NCBI GenBank assembly: GCA_016714765.1 | Contig: JADKCF010000043.1 | Location: 115,712-179,711 of the forward strand | Reading direction: 5' to 3' | Source: Saprospiraceae bacterium | GTDB taxonomy: Bacteria; Bacteroidota; Bacteroidia; Chitinophagales; Saprospiraceae | DNA length: 64,000 bases | Part shown: one piece after another, positions 45,119 to 54,089 of the stretch | Numbering within the stretch: position 1 is the first letter of the stretch | Layout: each line of letters begins with the position of its first letter | Made by a program: the position numbers and the translations under genes | Notes under the pieces: model-generated | The model's database searches: none | Seen by the model: only the letters and a program-made list of their open reading frames with translations | Told to the model about the DNA's origin: nothing

Positions 45119-46600
45119 TTATTTAAAATTCCAGGAGGTGCCATCTTTACCATCCTTAATCTGAATATTTATCTCATTGAGGGAGTCTCTGATCTTATCA
45201 GAAGTAGACCAGTCTTTGTTGGTTCTTGCCAGCTGACGTAATTCTATAACCAGCTCCATAAGACCATCCATTGGACCCACATTGTTCTCTGACTCATCTT
45301 TTAACCCCAAAACATCAATTATTATTGTCTTAAAAGTAGATTTAATTTTGTCAAGCACAGAAGCCGAAACTTCCGATGCTGTTATCTGTCCCTCTTTGAG
45401 ACTATTGATTATGGTTACCAATTCGAATGTTCTCGCCAATGCTTTAGGGGTGTTAAAATCATCATCCATATCTTCAAAAATGCCGAGTAGGGTTTCCTCT
45501 ATTTTGTTATCCAGTGAGCCTGATACTGAAGAAGAGGTCAGACTTGATAAGGTTTTATTGGCTTCCATCAAACGTTTGAAGCCTTTTTCGGCAGCCTGCA
45601 ACGCGTCATCTGTCAAATCATTGGGTGAGCGGTAATGCGATTGCATCATAAAAAACCTGACCACCATAGGACTGTAACCCTTGGAGACATGCTGACTTTG
45701 TCCTGTAAATAATTCAGTTGGTGAAATGGTATTACCGTCACTCTTGGACATTTTTTTTCCATTGAGGAGCAGCATATTGGTATGTAAACCAATAATTGGC
45801 AGGATGTGAACCACATGCACCTATATTCTGTGCGATCTCATTTTCATGGTGAGGAAACTTCAGATCGTTGCCACCTCCATGGATATCAAATTTTGTTCCC
45901 AAATATTTGGTGCTCATAGCACTACATTCTAAATGCCAGCCCGGAAAACCAACTGACCAGGGTGAGTTTCCACTTCATGATGTGCTCATCTGAAGCTTTC
46001 ATCCATATGGCAAAATCAGACGGATGATTTTTTTCGTCCTGTTTTTTAAGATTGTCACGGGACTCGGACATTAATTCTTCTATCACTCGGCCAGAAAGCT
46101 TACCATACTCTCCGGTTTTTTCAGCAAACTTCAAAGTATCAAAATATACTGACCCATTTTTTAAATAGCCATATCCATTATCGATTATTTCCTGTACCAT
46201 CTCTATTTGTTCCAGAATATGGCCAGTTGCTCTAGGCTCAATACTTGGTGAGTATGTATTGAATATTCGCATCATATCATGAAAGTTATTGGCATACTTT
46301 TTGTGCCACTTCCATGGGTTCGAAGATTATCAGTCGGCACCTTTTTGACATCCTGTCCTCACCATCATCGAGTAGATGACCTACATCTGTAATATTTCTA
46401 ACGTACCTCACCTGATAACCCAGATATACTAGATACCTGTATATCATGTCAAAACTCATGAATGTCCTGCAATTTCCCAGATGTACATCATTATATACTG
46501 TAGGTCCACAAACATACATGCCAATATGTCCTTCATGAATGGGTTCAAATTTTTCTTTTTGTCGTGTGAGACTGTTATAAACAAACAAATTTCTATTCAT
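45119..46600 (-). CDS. cysS: cysteinyl-tRNA synthetase, frameshifted three times
   Basis: Essential class I aminoacyl-tRNA synthetase, 492 residues after repair. The ATG at 46600 begins NRNLFVYNSLTRQKEKFEP. The first zinc ligand and HIGH-type motif are in CGPTVYNDVHLGNCRTF; other zinc ligands follow in GWHLECSAMS and HHENE. KMSKS is in NGKKMSKSDGN. Three one-base excesses break the frame: TTTTT 46298-46302, TTT 45967-45969 and AAA 45786-45788 (plus strand). Removing them gives EVAQKYANNFHDMM, KWNSPWSVGFPGWHL and ANYWLHTNMLLLNG, all exact family sequence. An essential enzyme with three one-base errors is strong evidence of sequencing error. Confidence 0.95.
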
Positions 46601-46646
46601 CACCTTACTGATTATATTTGCCCGAAAAAGGACGTCAAAAGTGGGG

Positions 46647-46654
46647 CAAAGATA
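46647..46654 (-). promoter_or_regulatory. -7 promoter box (TATCTTTG) for cysS
   Basis: Minus-strand TATCTTTG fits TAnnTTTG, 47 bases before the cysS ATG at 46600. Confidence 0.45.
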
Positions 46655-46780
46655 ACAAATAGGAGTAATATGTTCTGTTAACACAATGTTATAAGTTTGG
46701 AAAATATCCACATAATACAGCCTGATAAATAAAAATGCTATTTCAGAAGAAGGAATAAAGACTATATAAAAGCATATTCC

Positions 46781-46788
46781 TATATTTG
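46781..46788 (+). promoter_or_regulatory. -7 promoter box (TATATTTG) for fabI
   Basis: TATATTTG fits TAnnTTTG, 23 bases before the ATG at 46812. It overlaps the furthest-upstream possible start (GTG 46788), ruling that start out. Confidence 0.55.
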
Positions 46789-46811
46789 TGCCATCAAAAT
46801 ACATAGTTATC

Positions 46812-47616
46812 ATGGGACATGGACTCTTAAACGGTAAAAAAGGAATCATATTTGGCGCACTGGACAGTAAATCCATAGCCTGGAAAGTAGCACAAAAGTG
46901 CGTGGAAGAAGGAGCACAGATAGTACTCACCAATGCACCAGTAGCTATGAGGTTAGGTGAAATCAATGACCTTGCAGCAGAATTGAAATGCGAAATAGTA
47001 CCTGCTGATGCAACCAGTATTGAAGATCTTGAAAATCTGTTTGCCCGGTCAATGGAAATAGTTGGTGGAAAATTGGATTTTGTTTTACATTCGATTGGAA
47101 TGTCTGTCAATGTCAGAAAGAAAAAAAGACTATACAGACCTCAACTATGAGTGGATGAAAACGACTTTTGATGTGTCTGCCATATCATTTCACAAAGTTA
47201 TGCAAGTAGCAATGAAAAAAGATGCTATGAATGAGTGGGGGTCCATCGTGGCATTAAGTTACATTGCAGCACAGCGTACTTTTCCTGATTATAGTGAAAT
47301 GGCTGAATCAAAGGCATTGCTGGAGAGTTTTGCCAGAAGCTTTGGTTATCACTGGGCTAAGAAAGCCAGAGTAAGAGTCAATACTATATCACAGTCGCCG
47401 ACAGTCACTACTGCCGGTTCAGGTGTCAAGGGATTTGGGGATTTTTTTGGGTATGCAGATAAAATGTCACCATTGGGCAATGCAAGCGCAGATGCGTGTG
47501 CAGATTATTGTGTCACGCTTTTCTCTGATATGACAAGGATGGTGACTATGCAAAACCTTTTCCATGATGGTGGATTCAGCAGTATGGGTATGGCACCAGA
47601 AATACTGGAAGATTAA
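46812..47616 (+). CDS. fabI: enoyl-[acyl-carrier-protein] reductase FabI, frameshifted
   Basis: NADH-dependent short-chain dehydrogenase that completes each round of fatty acid elongation. After repair it has 267 residues. The N-terminal nucleotide-binding loop is GLLNGKKGIIFGALDSKSIA, followed by LDFVLHSIGMS. The catalytic pair appears as Tyr-x6-Lys in FPDYSEMAESKALLES. RVNTISQSPTVTTAGSGVKG and FHDGGFSSMGM follow, the latter as in Bacteroidota FabI. The break is A7 at 47121-47127; six As give NVRKKKDYTDLNYEWMK. The start at 46812 lies behind the promoter box. The gene is single and divergent from cysS. Confidence 0.95.
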
Positions 47617-47629
47617 TTTTATACTTTTT

Positions 47630-47650
47630 AGCTAAAATATTTTTTTAGCT
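47630..47650. terminator. possible bidirectional terminator between fabI and a membrane protein gene
   Basis: AGCTAAAA (47630-47637) complements TTTTAGCT (47643-47650) around a 5-base T-rich loop, between convergent genes; it overlaps the stop codon of the minus-strand gene. Confidence 0.45.
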
Positions 47651-48049
47651 GACATATCGGGCACTACCGATGATCGCTCCTAAAAAGCCAACAACTCCGG
47701 TCACAAGGGTGTCTGTTATGACAAACCATGTAGGAAATTCGTAGGTAAACAGGTACACCATTACGAAAATAAATACTATACTCCACGCTATAATTCCAGT
47801 GGTAATCCTGCTGTAATCAGAAACCAGACTACTGATCAAACCTGCTGCAAAGGCAGCTATGGCATGACTTACAGTAATGATGATATAGGCTTGGTTGGGT
47901 AAATTATTCATGTATTGCAGCAAATTTTCCCTGTTGGTATAATCAAATCCCACAGGTAGGGGGTAAAGACCCTCTCTGATCATTTGAGCCATAATAATAA
48001 TCAGGACTGCAGTGACTAAGCTGGTTAATATTCCAAAAATCTGTTTCAA
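47645..48049 (-). CDS. hypothetical four-helix membrane protein
   Basis: 134 residues with four hydrophobic segments at about 5-25 (IFGILTSLVTAVLIIIMAQM), 53-76 (YIIITVSHAIAAFAAGLISSL), 82-102 (TTGIIAWSIVFIFVMVYLF) and 110-130 (FVITDTLVTGVVGFLGAIIG). The first loop contains LPVGFDYTNRENLLQYMNNL. I do not recognise a named family. It is a lone gene with its own promoter box and no informative neighbour; kdsA lies upstream in the same direction. Confidence 0.72.
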   Translation of the reverse strand: MKQIFGILTSLVTAVLIIIMAQMIREGLYPLPVGFDYTNRENLLQYMNNLPNQAYIIITVSHAIAAFAAGLISSLVSDYSRITTGIIAWSIVFIFVMVYLFTYEFPTWFVITDTLVTGVVGFLGAIIGSARYVS

Positions 48050-48078
48050 AGATTGACCAATTGACTATGTGCAAAAGG

Positions 48079-48086
48079 CAAATTTA
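48079..48086 (-). promoter_or_regulatory. -7 promoter box (TAAATTTG) for the small membrane protein
   Basis: Minus-strand TAAATTTG fits TAnnTTTG, 30 bases before the start codon at 48049. Confidence 0.4.
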
Positions 48087-48138
48087 CTTAAAAATATGCA
48101 AAGACAGATGATAATGGTTTGTAAAAATATATTTCTGA

Positions 48139-48966
48139 TCAGATGATGGCTTGTCGGATAGAGACAAGTCTGGTGAGGAGATTTTTCAGCTGGTCTAATG
48201 GCAACATGTTTGCTCCATCTGATTTGGCTTCTGAAGGATTAGGGTGAGTCTCAATAAACAAACCATCTGCTCCAACAGCGATGGCAGCTTTTGCAATTGT
48301 GGATATTAATCCAGGTTTACCACCAGTGATACCAGATGGTTGGTTAGGCTGCTGCAGTGAATGTGTACAATCCATGATGACTGGCACACCAAAAGACTGC
48401 ATGACTGGAATACCTCTGTAGTCGACAATAAGATCCTGATATCCAAAAGTAGTACCTCTTTCTGTTAACATAACTTTTTCATTATGACATTCCCTGACTT
48501 TTTGCACTGCATGTATCATTGAGTCAGGACTCATAAACTGCCCTTTTTTAATATTGACAATTTTGCCCGTATCTGAAGCAGCTTTTATCAGTGTCGTTTG
48601 TCTGCACAGAAATGCCGGTATCTGTAATATATCGACGTATTCTGCAGCAATAGCGGCCTCAGGTTCAGTATGAATATCTGTAGTCACAGGCACGTGAAAA
48701 GTTTCGGCAATTTTTCGAAGAATCCGAAGTGCTTTTTCATCACCTATACCAGTAAATGAATGTATGGAGGATCTGTTGGCTTTTCGGTACGACCCCTTAA
48801 AAACATATGGTATTTTTAGGTCTGATGTGATTCTTATCACTTCTTCAGCAATTTCCATTGCCATTTTTTCTGATTCTATGGCACAAGGGCCGGAAATAAG
48901 AAAAAAATTTTGGGATGAAATGTGAGAAATGTTCTTTATTGAAGGAACTAATGAAGATGTTGACAT
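48139..48966 (-). CDS. kdsA: 3-deoxy-8-phosphooctulonate synthase (KDO-8-P synthase)
   Basis: Condenses arabinose-5-phosphate with phosphoenolpyruvate in lipopolysaccharide core synthesis. 275 residues forming a TIM barrel. Family motifs in order: FLISGPCAIESEKMAMEIAE, VFKGSYRKANRSS, PVTTDIHTEPEAA, LQIPAFLCRQTTLI, VNIKKGQFMSP, LTERGTTFGYQDLIVDYRG, IMDCTHSLQQPNQ, and GADGLFIETHPNPSEAKSDG. Asn in KKANRS-type position and the Cys versus Asn of the metal switch cannot be assigned safely by eye. It lies 16 bases after the DUF4159 gene on the same strand. It shows that the organism makes a KDO-containing lipid A core. Confidence 0.97.
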   Translation of the reverse strand: MSTSSLVPSIKNISHISSQNFFLISGPCAIESEKMAMEIAEEVIRITSDLKIPYVFKGSYRKANRSSIHSFTGIGDEKALRILRKIAETFHVPVTTDIHTEPEAAIAAEYVDILQIPAFLCRQTTLIKAASDTGKIVNIKKGQFMSPDSMIHAVQKVRECHNEKVMLTERGTTFGYQDLIVDYRGIPVMQSFGVPVIMDCTHSLQQPNQPSGITGGKPGLISTIAKAAIAVGADGLFIETHPNPSEAKSDGANMLPLDQLKNLLTRLVSIRQAII

Positions 48967-48981
48967 GCTTCCTTTTTTATT

Positions 48982-49627
48982 TTAGGTACCAAATACATAC
49001 TGGACAATATTTGCACCCATTTTAAGTGCTTTGATTCTTACTTCTTCAAGGTCATTGTGTACTTCAGGGTCTTCCCACCCATCTCCCAGATCTGATTCAT
49101 AAGAATAAAAACAAAGCAGTCTGCCTTCCCAGATCAATCCATAGCCCCTTGCTGCTTTATCATCGTGTTTATGTATTTTGGGCACCCCATTCTCAAATTT
49201 GTATTTCTGATTATAAATAGGATGACTGAAGGGCAATTCTGTAAACTGTAGCTCAGGGAATACTTTTTTCATGGCAAGCCTGATAAAGGGATCCATTCCA
49301 TAATTATCATCGATATGGAGAAATCCTCCTGCAATAAGGTAATTGCAAGTTTTCAGCATCTGCAGATGAAAAAACCACATTCCCGTGTCCCGTCATATGG
49401 ATCAGTGGATAGTTGAACAGTTCAATACTTCCTGCATCAACAACTGCGTATTCAGGGTCAATATTTGTTCCTAAATATTTATTGCAGAAAGCAGAAAGAT
49501 TGACAAGGGATGTAGGGTTTGCGTACCAGTCACCACCACCTCCATACTTCAATAAGCCAATCTTGACAGTAGGTGCAGTAAAAGCAACCAAAAAAACGGG
49601 TAAAAATAAAAGATAAACGAACTTCAT
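48982..49627 (-). CDS. DUF4159 domain exported protein, frameshifted
   Basis: About 214 residues after repair. The ATG at 49627 begins a signal peptide (MKFVYLLFLPVFLVAFTAP). The family blocks are KIGLLKYGGGGDWYANPTSL, MTGHGNVVFSSADAENL, FLHIDDNYGMDPFIRLAMKK, LPFSHPIYNQKYKFENG, KIHKHDDKAARGYGLIWEGR and YESDLGDGWEDPEVHND. These match DUF4159, a glutamine-amidotransferase-like fold of unknown function common in Bacteroidota. The break lies near 49342-49349, where the frame moves by one base between NLQ and NYLIAGG. Together with the BatA-like gene on the other side of the gap it may belong to a gliding or surface-protein set, but that is guesswork. Confidence 0.87.
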
Positions 49628-49791
49628 AATTCCAAACTGATTGCAGATACAACGCCTGAAAGACGCCAATCGTTTAAAATATCTGATTATTTTTTTTATT
49701 TTATTACCAGCGCATCGACACCTATATCATATTAAAAGGTTAACAAACATAAAAAATTAAACAAAACACATCTAATTACCATTAGTAATCA

Positions 49792-49799
49792 TATTTTTG
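49792..49799 (+). promoter_or_regulatory. -7 promoter box (TATTTTTG) for the BatA-domain gene
   Basis: TATTTTTG fits TAnnTTTG, 21 bases before the ATG at 49820; it would drive the BatA-like gene and the dihydroorotase homologue. Confidence 0.5.
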
Positions 49800-49819
49800 C
49801 AACCACAATGGCTTAATTT

Positions 49820-51847
49820 ATGCAGTTTTTATACCCTTCATTTTTATGGGCGCTTCTGGCTTTAGCCATTCCTATTATCATACATCTATTCTATTTCAGG
49901 AGATTTAAAAGAGTTTATTTTACAAATGTAAAATATCTCAAAGAAATCAAAGAGGAAACAAGCAACAGAAACAAGCTAAAAAATCTATTGGTGCTTATCA
50001 GCAGATGTCTTGCTTTGGCGGGTCTTGTTTTTGCTTTTGCACAACCGTTTATTCCTACAGGCAATAGTATTAAATCGGGACTCAATAATATCTCAGTATT
50101 TGTGGACAATTCTTTTTCCATGACCTCTACCCGTCAGGATATTCCACTCATTGATTTTGCTAAGGAAAAAGCAAAAACAATTGTGAATGCCTATAGTGAG
50201 GAGGACAAATTCCAGATTCTCACCCATGATTTCGAGGGCAGACACCAGCGATTCCTTAGCAAAGAAGACGCATTGACATATCTTGATGAAATAAAAATTT
50301 CACCATCTGTCCAGACCTTAAACAATGTTATAAAAAGGCAAAAACAACTTTTGGAAACAGCTGACGGCAATAAGATCAGTTACCTGATTTCAGATTTTCA
50401 GAAGAGCATTACAGATTTTGAGACATATCAAGATACTTCTGTAGAAATCAATCTTCTTCCCATCCAAACATCCCAACAGAAAAATCTTTCTCTCGATAGT
50501 GTTTGGTTTGATGGACCAATACCGGTATTGAATCAAAAAAATAAACTTGTAGTAAGAGTCAGAAACAATAGCGGGGAAGATGCCGAGCAAGTAAAGCTTC
50601 AGTTTAAGAAGGATGGTCAGGAAAAACCCATCAGCATCAGAGATATTCCTGCCAACAGTACCATTACCGATACCGTAGTTGTCACTGTAGAAAAAGCCGG
50701 TTGGCATAAATGTATTGTAGGAGTATCTGATTATCCGATACAATTTGATGATGAGTATTACGTTGCGTTTCCTGTGCCCGACACTATCAGAGCACTATTT
50801 GTCAATGAATCAGGACCAAACAGATTTATGAATGCTTTATTCAATGGCATCCCATATTTCAGTCTGACCAATCAAAATGCCAATCAATTGCAATACCAAC
50901 AATTTGTAAACTTTGATCTGATCATACTAAATGACCTCAAAACTATTTCCTCAGGACTGGTCGGCGAGTTGGGACAGTACCTGCGAAGCGGTGGCAAAGT
51001 GTTGGTTTTTCCCGGCAAGTCAGCGGACATAAACAGCTACAATACTCTATTAAGTGCTTGTGGTGCAAATAAATTTACTACTATCAACAAAACAAAAAAG
51101 GAAGTATCTGCCATCAATACGGAAGAGTTTATTTTTTCTGATGTATATGTCAACACTACCAGAAATCTAAAATTGCCAGTGTCGACTCTTTCATTTGATG
51201 CTAATAGTTTGGCCGCAAGTTCGCAAGAAAAACTATTGACCTACAGGGATGGAAGTGGTTATCTCAGTAAGTATAGGGTAGGTGATGGCCAGCTTTTCAT
51301 TTGTGCTGCTCCACTTGACACAGAATCCAATAATCTTGTCATGAATGCAGAAATTTTTGTTCCAATGGTCTACAAAATGGCAATATCTACTTCCCGCCAA
51401 AAGGTACTGTCATATACCATTTCGAATAATGTTGTAATAGAAACAGACAATAAAAGAAAAACGGGTGATTATGTTTACAAAGTTAAAAATGAAAAGGAAG
51501 AATATATACCAGGTCAAATACCCAATGGAAATAAAATTAATCTGGACCTGGATGATCAAATAAAAACAGCTGGATATTACGATTTGGAATTGGATAATAA
51601 TGCGGTAGGCCAGGTAGCATTTAATTATGATAGAAAAGAATCGGATATGACCATGTTTACAGAATCAGATTTATTAAAATTTTCTAACAATACCAAAATA
51701 AAGCTAATTGATGCCGCATTGCAGGCTAATATTACGGGGACTATTTCAGAAAAAGATAAAGGTATCGTTCTATGGAAATGGTTTATCATTGGAGCTTTAC
51801 TGTTTCTAGCCCTGGAAGCTTTATTATTGAGATTTTATAAACCATAA
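49820..51847 (+). CDS. BatA-domain inner membrane protein (vWA-like)
   Basis: 675 residues. The N-terminal BatA domain has MQFLYPSFLWALLALAIPII and HLFYFRRFKRVYFTNVKYLK, a second helix at about 60-80 (LLVLISRCLALAGLVFAFAQ), then a vWA-like domain with NISVFVDNSFSMTS, a DxSxS metal-site pattern at about residue 95 (Asp-x-Ser-x-Ser read as DNSFS). The long periplasmic region (about 200-640) includes beta-rich CARDB-like stretches and a DUF4159-like glutamine-amidotransferase-like segment (FDLIILNDLKTISSGLVGEL, then GGKVLVFPGKSADI). A last helix (WFIIGALLFLALEALLLRFY) ends the protein. Function is unknown. The dihydroorotase homologue follows after 3 bases. Confidence 0.87.
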   Translation: MQFLYPSFLWALLALAIPIIIHLFYFRRFKRVYFTNVKYLKEIKEETSNRNKLKNLLVLISRCLALAGLVFAFAQPFIPTGNSIKSGLNNISVFVDNSFSMTSTRQDIPLIDFAKEKAKTIVNAYSEEDKFQILTHDFEGRHQRFLSKEDALTYLDEIKISPSVQTLNNVIKRQKQLLETADGNKISYLISDFQKSITDFETYQDTSVEINLLPIQTSQQKNLSLDSVWFDGPIPVLNQKNKLVVRVRNNSGEDAEQVKLQFKKDGQEKPISIRDIPANSTITDTVVVTVEKAGWHKCIVGVSDYPIQFDDEYYVAFPVPDTIRALFVNESGPNRFMNALFNGIPYFSLTNQNANQLQYQQFVNFDLIILNDLKTISSGLVGELGQYLRSGGKVLVFPGKSADINSYNTLLSACGANKFTTINKTKKEVSAINTEEFIFSDVYVNTTRNLKLPVSTLSFDANSLAASSQEKLLTYRDGSGYLSKYRVGDGQLFICAAPLDTESNNLVMNAEIFVPMVYKMAISTSRQKVLSYTISNNVVIETDNKRKTGDYVYKVKNEKEEYIPGQIPNGNKINLDLDDQIKTAGYYDLELDNNAVGQVAFNYDRKESDMTMFTESDLLKFSNNTKIKLIDAALQANITGTISEKDKGIVLWKWFIIGALLFLALEALLLRFYKP

Positions 51848-51850
51848 GAA

Positions 51851-53101
51851 ATGGATGTCGTCATAAAAAAAGCCACCATCATTCACCAGGGTTCTGATTT
51901 TCATCTGCAGGTAAGGGATATCCACATAGCTGATGGAATCATAAAATCTATAGCTGAAAATATCGATCTGATGGGCGTGCGGCTCATCGAAGGAAATCAA
52001 TTGCATTGTTGTATTGGACTATGTGACATCGGCACACACTCAGGCGAACCGGGATACGAACATAGAGAGTCGGTAGACTCACTTACGAAAGCTGCTTTGG
52101 CAGGAGGATACACATCACTGGCTATTTTCCCCAATAATAAACCTGTAACCCAAACCAAAGCAGATATAAGGTATCTGGCTGAGCATTCGCAAAGAAATGG
52201 TGTGGATATACATCCTATAGGTGCATTGAGCAAAGATATCAAAGGAGTAGATATTGCAGAGTATATTGATATGGTGTCAGGTGGTGCCATAGCCATTAGT
52301 GATGGTATGAAATCTGTATCAGATACGGGTCTCCTGGGCAGAGCTCTGCATTATGCCTCTACAGCTGGTGCACCGATCATACATCATCCTGATGATAGCT
52401 ACCTCAGTGCCGGAGGTGAGATGCATGAAGGAGAAATGAGTACGTCGCTGGGCATGAAAGGAGTGCCATATATCGCAGAATTGCATATAGTAGAGAGAGA
52501 TATTCTGCTGAACGAATATTATAAAGATTCAGCCCTTATTGAACATGGTATTTCATCGGCCAGAAGTGTGGATGCTATCAGAAAAGCAAAAGTAAATCAG
52601 TCAAGGTTGTATGCCACTGTGCCTTATATGAACCTAATATTTACAGATAAGGATTTATGGGATTTTGATAGTAATCTCAAGGTCACTCCTGTATTGAGAT
52701 CAGAACAGGACAGGATAGCACTTATAGAGGGATTAAAAGATAATAGTATTGATGCCATCATCTCCAATCATACACCTCTCGATGAGGAAACTAAAAATCT
52801 CGAATTCCCGTATGCATTACCCGGTGCTACAGGTTTGGAAACTTGCCTGATGGCTTGTCTGGATCAATTAAAAAATGTAATCAGTGTGTCTGATTTAATT
52901 TATAAGTTAACTTTTGGCCCGAGGCTTTTATTACAACTGGCTATACCTGAAATCCGAGTGGGAGCACCAGCCAACTTATGCATTTTTGATTTAAATAGCC
53001 AATATTCTGATCAACCGTTTGTAAGACACTCCCTTTCTAACAACCATCCTTTCGCAGAAAAACAGTTCACTTCAAGGGTAGTGGAGACAATTAAATTTTG
53101 A
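51851..53101 (+). CDS. dihydroorotase-family protein with an altered metal site
   Basis: 416-residue amidohydrolase-fold protein matching the PyrC family in order and length: GLCDIGTHSGEPGYEHRESV, GGYTSLAIFPNNKPVTQT, VDIHPIGALSKDIKGVDIAE, GAIAISDGMKSVSDTGLLGR, HHPDDSYL, GEMSTSLGMKGVPYIAELHI, and SNHTPLDEETKNLEFPYALP. The HxH metal pair of active enzymes is read here as G-x-H (Asp59-Ile-Gly-Thr-His63). The catalytic-loop SDHAPH reads SNHTPL (about residues 304-309). Both changes remove probable metal ligands or the catalytic Asp. It may be a non-catalytic paralogue as described for some aspartate transcarbamoylase-linked proteins; this is inference. It lies 3 bases after the BatA-like gene. 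Confidence 0.82.
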   Translation: MDVVIKKATIIHQGSDFHLQVRDIHIADGIIKSIAENIDLMGVRLIEGNQLHCCIGLCDIGTHSGEPGYEHRESVDSLTKAALAGGYTSLAIFPNNKPVTQTKADIRYLAEHSQRNGVDIHPIGALSKDIKGVDIAEYIDMVSGGAIAISDGMKSVSDTGLLGRALHYASTAGAPIIHHPDDSYLSAGGEMHEGEMSTSLGMKGVPYIAELHIVERDILLNEYYKDSALIEHGISSARSVDAIRKAKVNQSRLYATVPYMNLIFTDKDLWDFDSNLKVTPVLRSEQDRIALIEGLKDNSIDAIISNHTPLDEETKNLEFPYALPGATGLETCLMACLDQLKNVISVSDLIYKLTFGPRLLLQLAIPEIRVGAPANLCIFDLNSQYSDQPFVRHSLSNNHPFAEKQFTSRVVETIKF

Positions 53102-53104
53102 CTC

Positions 53105-54025
53105 CTAAGATCTTCTTGTCTTCGGTTTCTGCCACGGAACGTGACCTGTAGGTGGTTTCCGTTTGGGTTTCAAAGCAGGGTCTTTTTTCTCATTTTTGGG
53201 ACTTGCGGTGGAGATGGATGATTTTTGCTCTTTTTTATCAGTAATCGTTTTCTTTTTGGGAGCATTGGTGTATTTACCTTCCTTCATCGTTTTGGCCTTT
53301 TTATGCTTGGAGTCTGATGTTTTAAAGTTTTTTTCACCAGGGGTCGACCTGCTTATTCCTTCTTTATCTCTCTTAGTAAAGGTGCTCTTATTTACTTTAG
53401 GTAAAGGTTCAAGTTTTAGCAATGGATATATTTCCTCCTGTTTCAGTTCCATATATTTGCCGGGTTCAAGCTTGCCAAGTTTGACATCTTCTATTTGGAC
53501 CCTTACCAATCTAAGCACAGGATAACCGACTGCCGCAAACATCTTTCTTACCTGTCTGTTTTTACCTTCTGAAAGCTCAATCAGAGCCCAGGATGTAGGA
53601 ATGTTTTGCCTGACACGGATAGGTGGATTACGCTCCGGTAGGACTGGTGGTTTGGATAGTCTCTTGACTGAACAAGGTGCAGTAAAATAAATTCCGGATT
53701 CTACTTTTATTTCCACTCCTTTGCTGACAGTGGCGATAGCTTTATCTGAAACGGTATCATCCAACTGAACAAAATAGCATCTTTTGTGTTTGTTTACAGG
53801 AGATAACAATCTGTTATTTAGCGACTTATCATTAGTAAGTATAAGTAATCCTTCGGAGTCTTTATCGAGACGTCCGATCGGATAAACATCTTTTTCTACA
53901 CGTAAAAAATCAGCCAGCGTTACATGGTCTTCCCGCTCCTTACTGAACTGATTCAGGACATTATAAGGTTTATAAAAGACATAATATTTAAATTCAGTTG
54001 CGATAAAGCGGTATTTTAATAACAA
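53105..54025 (-). CDS. rRNA pseudouridine synthase (RsuA/RluE family) with a long basic tail
   Basis: 306 residues. The catalytic domain (about 12-200) has KYYVFYKPYNVLNQF, YPIGRLDKDSEGLLILTND with the catalytic Asp, CYFVQLDDTVSD, and the RluE-like IELSEGKNRQVRKMFAAVGY with VLRLVRVQIEDVKLGKLEPG. It lacks the N-terminal S4 domain of RsuA and RluB, which fits RluE or RluF; the exact uridine target cannot be fixed. The last about 95 residues are a low-complexity tail rich in Lys, Ser, Thr and Pro (KPKRKPPTGHVPWQKPKTRR), probably RNA-binding and disordered. Confidence 0.9.
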   Translation of the reverse strand: MLLKYRFIATEFKYYVFYKPYNVLNQFSKEREDHVTLADFLRVEKDVYPIGRLDKDSEGLLILTNDKSLNNRLLSPVNKHKRCYFVQLDDTVSDKAIATVSKGVEIKVESGIYFTAPCSVKRLSKPPVLPERNPPIRVRQNIPTSWALIELSEGKNRQVRKMFAAVGYPVLRLVRVQIEDVKLGKLEPGKYMELKQEEIYPLLKLEPLPKVNKSTFTKRDKEGISRSTPGEKNFKTSDSKHKKAKTMKEGKYTNAPKKKTITDKKEQKSSISTASPKNEKKDPALKPKRKPPTGHVPWQKPKTRRS

Positions 54026-54089
54026 AAATTATAAGTAAAACCTATTGGACATTTATGTGCAGGCGCAAAATACCTGTTACCAGGGCACA

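Noticed and set aside
53163..53525. 120-codon plus-strand frame
   Set aside because: Antisense to the Lys-rich tail of the pseudouridine synthase; poly-Lys codons give Phe/Leu-rich shadows.
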